Positions 1 to 6,530 of a stretch of DNA of 7,148 nt are shown here, one piece after another. The position numbers and the translations under genes were made by a program. Where the stretch lies: assembly GCA_030431355.1 (NCBI GenBank), contig JAUIJG010000279.1, forward strand, positions 1-7,148, read 5' to 3'. The notes beneath the pieces are model-generated. The model did no database searches and was not told where the DNA came from. It saw only the letters and a list, made by a program, of their open reading frames with translations. This DNA comes from a bacterium. GTDB lineage: Bacteria > Cyanobacteriota > Vampirovibrionia > Obscuribacterales > Obscuribacteraceae. Every line of letters starts with the position of its first letter. Within the stretch, counting starts at the first letter, position 1.

Positions 1-2
1 TA

Positions 3-788
3 CCGCTGGCAGTATTGCAGGGCAATGTGAGCATCGCCGAAGAGCGCCTGAAAATTACCAAACCCAAAGAGATAAAAGATAGATACGCCAATCTAGGAAA
101 GAATCTAGGCGCCCTGATTCTCTGCCTCCCCGAAGGTGTAATCAATTCAAATCAGATGGCCAGCGGCGGTCTTCTAAATGTTCTCCAGGACATCGCCCGG
201 GCGCAAAACAAAGAAGTGATTGCCGGTTCGATAGAGACCGTAAAGCAAGGTCATGCCAACGCGGCCAGGCTCATAAGCGCAAGCAAAAAAGAAGAAGGAA
301 CCGTCTATCTGAAGAAGCGCCTGGTGCCCCTGGGTGAATCAGCCCCCATAGATATTCTCAATAAGAGAATTCCGGCACCGGTCAGGGAAAGAATTCCAGC
401 CACCAGGGAAAGTTACATCAAAGGCGGCTCCACCAATCTCCTCAAAAGCATCTGGGGCGATGTGGGATTGTCAATTTATATCGAGCTTGTTTATCCGAAG
501 TTGATAGCTGAAGAGGTTCGCAAAGGAGCCAATCTTCTTGTCAACGTCTCCAATCTAAGCTGGTTCCATGAATCATCCCTGAAACAACAGCTCCTGGCAG
601 CTGGGGTCTTTCGGGCCGTGGAAAACGGTCGTTATCTGGTAATAGCTACCAACACAGGAGTATCGGCCATAATTTCTCCTTCCGGAATGGTTAGCAACAT
701 TTCTCTACCGGGTCAAAGAGGTGTTCTACTAAACACGATACAATTCCTATATCAAAAGACTCCATTTAGCAGAATGTGGTGGATGTAG
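3..788 (+). CDS. lnt: Apolipoprotein N-acyltransferase-like protein, 3' part (catalytic Cys replaced)
   Basis: The gene is cut by the window start. The frame is open from base 3, and the TTG at 15 is an internal Leu within the conserved LQGN motif that opens the Lnt nitrilase domain, so the N-terminal membrane helices lie outside the window. Lnt adds the third acyl chain to lipoproteins in the inner membrane, using a Glu-Lys-Cys triad. Numbering from base 15, Glu40 (LPEG) and Lys100 (YLKKRLVPLGE) match the first two triad residues. The SN-x-x-WF block (179-184) and the ATNTGVSA block (211-218) also fit. The catalytic Cys of the usual ICYE motif reads IYIE here: residue 155, TAT at 477-479, is Tyr. 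The reading frame is otherwise intact. It ends in two consecutive in-frame TAG codons just before the DUF192 gene, so the two are probably cotranscribed. Family assignment is confident. Whether it is still an acyltransferase is doubtful, and a nitrilase-fold paralogue with another role is possible. Confidence 0.85.
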   Translation, partial: PLAVLQGNVSIAEERLKITKPKEIKDRYANLGKNLGALILCLPEGVINSNQMASGGLLNVLQDIARAQNKEVIAGSIETVKQGHANAARLISASKKEEGTVYLKKRLVPLGESAPIDILNKRIPAPVRERIPATRESYIKGGSTNLLKSIWGDVGLSIYIELVYPKLIAEEVRKGANLLVNVSNLSWFHESSLKQQLLAAGVFRAVENGRYLVIATNTGVSAIISPSGMVSNISLPGQRGVLLNTIQFLYQKTPFSRMWWM

Positions 789-791
789 TAG

Positions 792-1289
792 ATGACAACA
801 ATCCGAAATTACATGAACAGAAAATTTTTTGTCGAGCGCTTTTTCTTTTACTGTTGCCTGGCCCTTTTGATTGTCTTAGGCACCGGAGCAACCCTTAACG
901 CCACGGAGGCTAAGATGCCTGTAGCCAAGTTCGGTGACAACAAGGTGAAACTTGAGGTGGCGGATACCGAGGCAAAAATAGAAAGAGGCTTGATGTTTCG
1001 AACCTCTCTGGAAAAAGACTCCGGCATGGTTTTTCTCTTCGATCCCCACCGGAAAGTAAAATTCTGGATGTTTAACTGCTTCATCCCCCTGGACATGATC
1101 TTTATAAGAGATGGGAAAGTGGCGAAAATAGCGGAGAACGTGCCACCCTGCAAGTCTAAAAACCCGAGAGAATGTCCTACTTATCCGGAAGAAGCCGTGG
1201 ATGTGGACAAAGTAGTGGAGGTAAATGCCGGCTACTGCAAAAAACATGGGATTAAAGAAGGGGATTCGGTGGAGTTCTCCTTCCAGTAG
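792..1289 (+). CDS. Exported DUF192 family protein
   Basis: This is a 165-residue protein. It has a basic N-terminus (Arg5, Arg10, Lys11, Arg16), a hydrophobic stretch at about 17-30 and an Ala/Thr-rich region to about residue 40, consistent with a signal peptide or N-terminal anchor. The remainder, about 46-162, is a full DUF192 domain: ERGLMFRT (65-71), the GMVFLF strand (78-83), FWMFNCFIPLDMIFI (91-105), ENVPPC (115-120), CPTYP (128-132) and VVEVNAGYCKKHGIKEGD (141-158). The biochemical function of DUF192 is not established, and it is common as a small secreted or periplasmic protein in Gram-negative bacteria. The start is the first ATG after the double stop of the lnt-like gene, with a weak GGTGG about 9 nt upstream. 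ATG 813 is an alternative that would still leave a signal peptide. Spacing of 3 nt from the upstream stop indicates an operon. Four Cys residues lie after the leader (96, 120, 128, 149), so disulphides are possible outside the cytoplasm. Confidence 0.87.
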   Translation: MTTIRNYMNRKFFVERFFFYCCLALLIVLGTGATLNATEAKMPVAKFGDNKVKLEVADTEAKIERGLMFRTSLEKDSGMVFLFDPHRKVKFWMFNCFIPLDMIFIRDGKVAKIAENVPPCKSKNPRECPTYPEEAVDVDKVVEVNAGYCKKHGIKEGDSVEFSFQ

Positions 1290-1314
1290 GCACCTAGTTA
1301 GCCAAAGAAAAAAA

Positions 1315-2085
1315 ATGAAATCAACCATCGAAGAGATCAATATAGACCTGACCGACAACACCGGCTGCCTGGAACTCAACCGACCGGAGTTGCGCAACGC
1401 TATCTCCACAAAAATGTGGCAAGCCATCCCTGAATTATTGAGCTTGCTCTATGCTAAGGGCGCTCGCTCAGTGGTTATCAAAGGCGCCGACGGATGTTTC
1501 GCCGCAGGAGCCGATCTGCTTGAGCTAAAAGGCATAGAAAGTTATAAATCAGCTTTTAAATTCTGGAACGCGATAAAAGAGACCCTGGATTTTGTCCACT
1601 CTTTCAACATCCCTACAATAGCGATGATAGACGGACCTTGTCTGGGTGGCGGCTGCCTGCTTGCCACTGCCTGTGATATCAGATTAGCATCTAATATTTC
1701 TACTTTCTCCGTACCGATAGCCAAGTTCGGTATAGTACTTGACGACGAGACAGTGGCAAGGTTGGTGAGCCTGGTGGGTCCGGCTAGAGCCGGAGAGCTA
1801 CTTTACGGAGGCGACACCATATCCAGTGAAGACGCCGAACACTTCGGATTGATAAACAGAAGCCTCCCGGCAGAAAAACTGGAAGACTACATTACTAACC
1901 TCACCTCAAGAATAGCCGAAAATGGCTACGCCTCCAACTATGAGAGCAAGAAGTCGATAAGAAGAGCCATCTTCCAGGGTGATAAGTCAGGACTGACCCC
2001 GCAGCACGAATCGGTTGTGGTCAGCAGCTATCTAACCTCAGACTTCCGAAAGCGTGTCGAGAAGGGCGAAAAGAACTCCGGTTAG
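1315..2085 (+). CDS. Divergent crotonase-fold (enoyl-CoA hydratase/isomerase family) protein
   Basis: This is a 256-residue protein, the usual length for single-domain crotonases, which bind acyl-CoA thioesters in the cytoplasm. Landmarks are NRPELRNAI (22-30), the first oxyanion-hole segment FAAGADLLEL (62-71), the second segment DGPCLGGGC (106-114), CDIRLAS (120-126) and the GPARAGELL helix (155-163). Aligning the GGGC block without gaps to classical enoyl-CoA hydratase puts Leu115 and Ile135 where the two catalytic Glu residues (rat Glu144 and Glu164) sit. Ordinary hydration of enoyl-CoA is therefore unlikely, although the oxyanion hole is kept. From memory, a subfamily with a VPIA-type block in place of the second Glu region exists in other bacteria, with no firm function known to me. 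I chose ATG 1315, which has an A-rich, weak ribosome site. The earlier ATG at 1225 would overlap the DUF192 gene by 65 bp and add residues that look like out-of-frame translation of it. The gene lies 25 nt after DUF192 and is probably in the same operon. Confidence 0.82.
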   Translation: MKSTIEEINIDLTDNTGCLELNRPELRNAISTKMWQAIPELLSLLYAKGARSVVIKGADGCFAAGADLLELKGIESYKSAFKFWNAIKETLDFVHSFNIPTIAMIDGPCLGGGCLLATACDIRLASNISTFSVPIAKFGIVLDDETVARLVSLVGPARAGELLYGGDTISSEDAEHFGLINRSLPAEKLEDYITNLTSRIAENGYASNYESKKSIRRAIFQGDKSGLTPQHESVVVSSYLTSDFRKRVEKGEKNSG

Positions 2086-2090
2086 AAACT

Positions 2091-2285
2091 TCAAGTAAAT
2101 AGCTTGAGCAGTCCCCAGACCATACCGAAAACAGCGAAGATCAAACAAAGAAACGTGCTCGTCAGCCAAAAGGCAGCACCTTTCAGGGCTTTCTTCTTAC
2201 GAGCACGGACTATCAGAGACCGAAGAAAAAACGGCAGAAGTAAAAGTAGAAATATGGCCGTGACTATAATCAGAGACACCATCAT
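2091..2285 (-). CDS. Small two-helix membrane protein, function unknown
   Basis: This is a 64-residue protein with two hydrophobic helices at about 3-23 and 40-62. They are joined by a strongly basic loop (Arg22, Arg27, Arg29, Lys30-32, Lys35). By the positive-inside rule the loop should face the cytoplasm, with both ends outside. I do not recognise a family. It looks like a real gene because a near-perfect ribosome site, GAGGAG at 2298-2293, lies 7 nt before the ATG. The hydrophobic pattern is also clean, and it follows nfu in the same direction with 57 nt between them. A second ATG follows immediately and would remove only one residue. Its stop lies 5 bp from the stop of the convergent crotonase gene. 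Cotranscription with nfu is likely, but a functional link to Fe-S metabolism is only a guess. Confidence 0.68.
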   Translation of the reverse strand: MMVSLIIVTAIFLLLLLPFFLRSLIVRARKKKALKGAAFWLTSTFLCLIFAVFGMVWGLLKLFT

Positions 2286-2292
2286 GAGTCGG

Positions 2293-2298
2293 CTCCTC
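2293..2298 (-). promoter_or_regulatory. Ribosome binding site of the small membrane protein
   Basis: GAGGAG on the minus strand lies 7 nt upstream of the ATG at 2285. This is the main evidence that the 64-residue reading frame is translated, rather than being a chance frame opposite the plus strand. Confidence 0.7.
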
Positions 2299-2342
2299 TG
2301 CGGCTTTTACAAAGTCTGGGGCATAAAGACCCCGATCTGAAA

Positions 2343-2606
2343 CTAAACTTGGACCACCCGCTCGATCTCAGGGATCTCTTCTTTTATTGCTCTTTCCACA
2401 CCCATCTTCAAGGTCATGGTGGAGCTGGGGCACATACCGCAAGCGCCCATCAAGTGCACCAGCACTTCGCCATCTTTGACATCAACAAGCTCGATATTGC
2501 CACCGTCCATCATGAGCATGGGACGGATTTTCTCAAGAACCTGCTCGACGCGCTCTTTGATCTCGGGTTCGGCTTTATTAGTCGCATTTTCGACCTGTTC
2601 TGTCAT
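2343..2606 (-). CDS. nfu: NifU-like Fe-S cluster carrier (Nfu domain protein)
   Basis: This is an 87-residue single-domain Nfu protein. Nfu proteins hold a labile [4Fe-4S] or [2Fe-2S] cluster at the interface of a dimer and pass it to client apo-proteins in the cytoplasm. The domain starts at about residue 15. It contains IRPMLMMDGGNIELVDV (27-43), the cluster-binding GACGMCPSS with Cys56 and Cys59, then TLKMGVERAIKEEIPEIERV (65-84). The layout and the CPSSTMTLKMG block closely resemble the short Nfu of cyanobacteria and chloroplasts, without the N-terminal scaffold domain of full NifU or the A-type domain of NfuA. The start is supported by GAGGAAG at 2620-2614, 7 nt before the ATG. It is the first gene of a minus-strand unit with the small membrane protein, diverges from gap, and has a promoter candidate at 2688-2716. 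Confidence 0.95.
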   Translation of the reverse strand: MTEQVENATNKAEPEIKERVEQVLEKIRPMLMMDGGNIELVDVKDGEVLVHLMGACGMCPSSTMTLKMGVERAIKEEIPEIERVVQV

Positions 2607-2687
2607 TGTCAGTCTTCCTCGTGATTTTTAGCTGCAGAAGCAGAAATAGTAGCATGGGACGTAGCCAAGAGGCTGCTTCATAATCGT

Positions 2688-2716
2688 ATCTTAGTCTGCC
2701 GCCGGGAGATTATCAA
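2688..2716 (-). promoter_or_regulatory. Sigma70-type promoter candidate for nfu
   Basis: On the minus strand, TTGATA (2716-2711; five of six consensus bases) is followed by a 17-nt spacer and TAAGAT (2693-2688; four of six). Transcription would start near 2681 and give a leader of about 75 nt before the nfu ATG. Spacing and position are good, but there is no experimental support. Confidence 0.5.
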
Positions 2717-2727
2717 GTATATTAAGC

Positions 2728-2756
2728 TTGATCTGTTAATGCTCAATAAAGATGAT
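2728..2756 (+). promoter_or_regulatory. Weak promoter candidate for gap
   Basis: TTGATC (2728-2733) and GATGAT (2751-2756) are separated by 17 nt, and each matches four of six consensus bases. The gap leader would be about 110 nt long. This is the best plus-strand pair I found in the divergent region. The -10 lacks the usual first T, so confidence is low. TATTAT at 2776-2781 is a better -10 hexamer but has no matching -35. Confidence 0.25.
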
Positions 2757-2876
2757 ATGGTTTTGCTCCTTTTAGTATTATCCTCTTTATGCTGCGGTTG
2801 AGCCAGTTTCAAGAAGAACGGACTCCCGTGGTTTCCAGCCCCTGAGGCACTTTTCTTGGAGGAGTAAGAGATAAAT

Positions 2877-3902
<1,026 letters not shown>

Positions 3903-3917
3903 AATAGATAAACCTCG

Positions 3918-3946
3918 GGAGCTCGCCTCAGGCGGGCTCCTTTTTT
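3918..3946 (+). terminator. Intrinsic terminator after gap
   Basis: A 10-bp stem (GGAGCTCGCC at 3918-3927 pairing with GGCGGGCTCC at 3931-3940, one T-G wobble) closes a 3-nt TCA loop. It is followed directly by six T residues (3941-3946). It starts 15 nt after the gap stop codon and lies 44 nt before the pgk start. Confidence 0.92.
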
Positions 3947-3989
3947 CTATTGCCTTATTTTCTTTACCCGACTGGGAGTGTGGAACATC

Positions 3990-5225
3990 ATGACAAAGAA
4001 CGTATCCGAGCTGAACAAAAGCGAACTGAAAGACAAAAGAGTGCTTGTCCGTGTGGACTTCAACGTGCCCTTAGATGAACAGTGCCAGATCACTGAAGAC
4101 TCTAGAATCAGGGCAGCAGTCCCGACCATAACTCTGCTCACCGAAGCCGGAGCGAAAGTGATTCTGGTATCACATCTGGGTCGGCCCAAAGGGGAAAGAG
4201 TTGAAAAACTGAGCCTCAAACCTGTGGCCAAAAGACTCCAGGAATTGCTCGCAGACCGAAAAATCGAAGTGTTTTTCCAGGATGAGAATCATGGAGAGAA
4301 AGTCAAATCATTTATCTCGGGCATGAAAGGCGGCAGCGTATGTCTGCTTGAAAATATCCGTTTTGAAAAGGGCGAAGAGAAGAACGATCCGGCCTTTGCG
4401 AAAGAGCTGGCTTCCCTGGCAGACCTTTATGTAAACGATGCTTTCGGAACTGCTCATAGAGCCCATGCCAGCACTGCTGGTGTGGTCGATCACTTAAATC
4501 CTGCTGTGGCAGGACTTCTAGTCAACAAAGAGGTTGAGATGCTGGCCGGCTCCCTGGACAATCCGGTCAAGCCAGTTGCCACTATAGTCGGTGGCGCAAA
4601 AGTCTCATCCAAGATCGGTGTCCTCGATAACTTGCTCAACAAGGTGGACACTATCATCATCGGTGGAGCCATGGCTTTCACTTTCTTGAAAGCCAGAGGG
4701 TTGTCTGTGGGCAAATCCCTGGTGGAAGACGATCGCCTTGAATACTGCAAAAAGCTGGAAGAAAAAGCGAAGAGCCTCGGTGTCTCTATTATTCTTCCGG
4801 TTGATGTGGTGTGCGCCGATGAGTTAAAAGCAGGTCTTCCCACGGTCACTGTCAAAGTTGAATCCATTCCGGAAGGAAAAATGGGATTGGACGTGGGACC
4901 GGAATCCATAAAGATAATCAAAGAAGCGCTCTCCAAATCCAAAACCATTCTCTGGAACGGTCCTCTGGGAGTCTTCGAAATCAAAGAGTTCGCCACCGGA
5001 ACCTTCGAAATCGTGGATGAACTGGTTAAGCTGACTAAAGCTGGAGCAAAAACCATAGTGGGAGGAGGCGACTCCGTCTCTGCCCTGAAAGCCCGGGGAG
5101 TAGCATCGGAAGAGCTAACTCATGTGAGCACCGGCGGCGGAGCTTCTCTGGAATTTCTGGAAGGCAAAGAATTGCCCGGCATCGCTTGCCTGGACGGCAG
5201 CAAACCGGTAGCAGCCTGTAACTAA
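3990..5225 (+). CDS. pgk: Phosphoglycerate kinase
   Basis: This enzyme transfers the acyl phosphate of 1,3-bisphosphoglycerate to ADP, giving 3-phosphoglycerate and ATP, in the cytoplasm. It is 411 residues from ATG 3990, typical of monomeric bacterial PGK (about 390-415). Substrate-binding N-domain motifs are RVDFNVP (21-27), SHLGRPKG (61-68), ENIRF (121-125) and [15 protein letters not shown] (148-162). The nucleotide-binding C-domain has [12 protein letters not shown] (201-212), NGPLGVFE (323-330), GGGDSV (358-363) and [13 protein letters not shown] (380-392). The product reads like cyanobacterial PGK. ATG 3990 is preferred over the in-frame GTG at 3978 because GGGAG (3974-3978) sits upstream of it and the family N-terminus fits. 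The GTG would overlap that ribosome site. The gene follows gap but is separated from it by a strong terminator, and no clear promoter is visible in the short gap. It probably depends on readthrough or on a promoter inside gap. Confidence 0.98.
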   Translation: MTKNVSELNKSELKDKRVLVRVDFNVPLDEQCQITEDSRIRAAVPTITLLTEAGAKVILVSHLGRPKGERVEKLSLKPVAKRLQELLADRKIEVFFQDENHGEKVKSFISGMKGGSVCLLENIRFEKGEEKNDPAFAKELASLADLYVNDAFGTAHRAHASTAGVVDHLNPAVAGLLVNKEVEMLAGSLDNPVKPVATIVGGAKVSSKIGVLDNLLNKVDTIIIGGAMAFTFLKARGLSVGKSLVEDDRLEYCKKLEEKAKSLGVSIILPVDVVCADELKAGLPTVTVKVESIPEGKMGLDVGPESIKIIKEALSKSKTILWNGPLGVFEIKEFATGTFEIVDELVKLTKAGAKTIVGGGDSVSALKARGVASEELTHVSTGGGASLEFLEGKELPGIACLDGSKPVAACN

Positions 5226-5242
5226 TCAGTCCTCAAACCGAT

Positions 5243-5308
5243 GGAGCCCGAGAGAGCCAAAGTACTGTTGCCGAACGGGGTAAACAATGTACTCGGGCTT
5301 CTACTTTT
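5243..5308 (+). terminator. Long hairpin after pgk, possible terminator
   Basis: AGCCCGAG at 5245-5252 is perfectly complementary to CTCGGGCT at 5292-5299, and the pairing can extend outward through a G-T and a G-C pair. The 39-nt interior contains a second partly competing pairing, AGTAC (5261-5265) with GTACT (5289-5293). The T-rich stretch after the stem (ACTTTTCC, 5303-5310) is short and not adjacent. It starts 17 nt after the pgk stop, where a terminator is expected. The large loop and weak T-run leave open that it is another kind of RNA structure. Confidence 0.45.
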
Positions 5309-5316
5309 CCATTCTT

Positions 5317-5345
5317 CTGCCAGAAAACATATATAAAAGTATAAT
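5317..5345 (+). promoter_or_regulatory. Sigma70-type promoter upstream of the TPR-protease gene
   Basis: CTGCCA (5317-5322; four of six consensus bases) and a perfect TATAAT (5340-5345) are separated by 17 nt in an AT-rich stretch. Transcription would start near 5352 and leave a leader of about 69 nt before the ATG at 5421. Its position after the pgk hairpin indicates that the protease and metal-transporter genes form their own unit. Confidence 0.62.
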
Positions 5346-5420
5346 GCCCCTAAGTGGTAAACTAAGCAGAGGACTTGTTCTGAGCCCCATTTTCGAGAGA
5401 TTGAAGCTGGAATTCAAACG

Positions 5421-6530
5421 ATGATGAGCCCATCAAAAAGGTCTTATTTAAATAGAATATTGCCTGTTGCGGCCCTCCTGATCTGGACCTCATGTCATTC
5501 TTCTGCGGCCGACGCCAAGGAACAGTACATGATGAACGGCAAGCTGGTCAGCCGCTCAATGTATGAAGCCGCCATCCTTTTAAAGCAGGGCACCCAGCAA
5601 CTGAAAGCCAACAAAAACGATGAAGCGATAGAGAGCTTAAAGCAAGCAGAAAGCCTGGCTCCGGACTTTCCGGAGGTGCATCACAATCTGGGAATCGCCC
5701 TGGCAAAGTTAGGCCGTTCCCAGGAAGCAATATCTCAGCTGGAGATTGCCCGTAAACTCAATCCAGCACTCCCTTCCACCTGGCTCAGCCTGGGCGGACT
5801 CTATCAGACAGAAGGAGATATTCCCCGGGCCCTGGAGATATACAATCAATATCTCAGCAAGTTCCCCCGGGATCCGGCCTATTCGAAAGTGGCCAGTCTG
5901 GTTAAAGGCCTGAGCAGCGAAGAGATCATGGAAAGAGCCTCCGGCAATGACCCGGATAATCGGGACAGCAACGACTACTTGAGGGAGGTTACCCGCCAGG
6001 GGGTGGTTAGATGGTCCGCCGGCAAAATGCCCCTGAAGGTGTTTATTGAAGCCGGAGACTCTGTTCCCAGTTATAGAAAGGAGCTGGATGCACTTCTGCG
6101 CAAGTCCTTCTTAGATTGGCAGGAAGCATCCGGTGGCCTGGTGAGCTTCCAATTCACCGACGACAAAGACAATAGCGACATTCAATGCTCCTGGACGGAA
6201 GATCCAAAAACCCTGAAAAACATAGCAGAAGCCGGAGAGACAAGACTCTATTCGAACAGCAAGGGTATCGTCCGAGGCACAATTAAATTTCTCACCGTAC
6301 CTCTAATGAAAGCCCTGCCGATGACAGACAATCGCATGCGCTACATCTTTTTGCATGAGATTGGCCATGTGATGGGTATGGCCGGACACACGACAGTACC
6401 TACCGATGCTATGTTCCACTCCATCAGCATGAAAGACGAATGGAGAAATCTCTCCGAGAGGGACTCGAACACATTGCGCAAGTTATACTCGCAGCCAGGA
6501 CCATCGATAACTTATAAAAAGGAACTTTGA
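5421..6530 (+). CDS. Exported TPR-repeat protein with matrixin-like zinc metalloprotease domain
   Basis: This is a 369-residue protein. An N-terminal signal peptide has basic residues at Lys6, Arg7 and Arg12, a hydrophobic core at 13-22 and a likely cleavage after the Ala-Asp-Ala at 30-32. A Cys at 25 lies in a poor lipobox (TSC), so lipoprotein anchoring is less likely. Three TPR units follow at about 51-84, 85-118 and 119-152, with typical NLGIALAKLGRSQEAI (89-104) and PRALEIYNQYL (135-145) patterns. These serve in protein-protein binding. After a linker, the C-terminal domain from about 195 contains the extended zinc motif HEIGHVMGMAGH (312-323). Its three His ligands and Glu313 are all present, and DAMF (329-332) supplies a plausible Met-turn. 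This fits the matrixin/metzincin group, which hydrolyses peptide bonds outside the cytoplasm. No obvious pro-domain cysteine switch was seen. The ribosome site is weak, and ATG 5424 is an alternative start. The stop overlaps the next ATG. Its substrate is unknown. Confidence 0.88.
   Translation: MMSPSKRSYLNRILPVAALLIWTSCHSSAADAKEQYMMNGKLVSRSMYEAAILLKQGTQQLKANKNDEAIESLKQAESLAPDFPEVHHNLGIALAKLGRSQEAISQLEIARKLNPALPSTWLSLGGLYQTEGDIPRALEIYNQYLSKFPRDPAYSKVASLVKGLSSEEIMERASGNDPDNRDSNDYLREVTRQGVVRWSAGKMPLKVFIEAGDSVPSYRKELDALLRKSFLDWQEASGGLVSFQFTDDKDNSDIQCSWTEDPKTLKNIAEAGETRLYSNSKGIVRGTIKFLTVPLMKALPMTDNRMRYIFLHEIGHVMGMAGHTTVPTDAMFHSISMKDEWRNLSERDSNTLRKLYSQPGPSITYKKEL

Noticed and set aside
15..17. TTG as a true start of the lnt-like gene
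   Set aside because: The codon is inside the conserved LQGN motif and the frame is open to the window edge, so it encodes an internal Leu.
1225..1314. Upstream extension of the crotonase gene from ATG 1225
   Set aside because: The extra 30 residues overlap the conserved end of DUF192 in another frame and precede the normal crotonase N-terminus.
876..1427. Minus-strand open frame of 183 codons opposite DUF192 and the crotonase start
   Set aside because: It spans two plus-strand genes with clear family motifs and shows none of its own.
2318..2333. GGGG/CCCC hairpin between nfu and the small membrane protein gene
   Set aside because: It has only four base pairs with an 8-nt loop and no T-run, too weak to call a terminator or attenuator.
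2104..2340. Plus-strand open frame of 78 codons opposite the small membrane protein gene
   Set aside because: It has no ribosome site and a basic, low-complexity translation. The minus-strand frame has a strong ribosome site and clean membrane helices.
3978..3989. GTG start for pgk four codons upstream
   Set aside because: The GTG overlaps the GGGAG ribosome site, and ATG 3990 gives the usual PGK N-terminus.
4490..5056. Minus-strand open frame of 188 codons opposite pgk
   Set aside because: It is Ser/Pro-rich, lacks domain motifs and mirrors the pgk reading frame, so it is a shadow.
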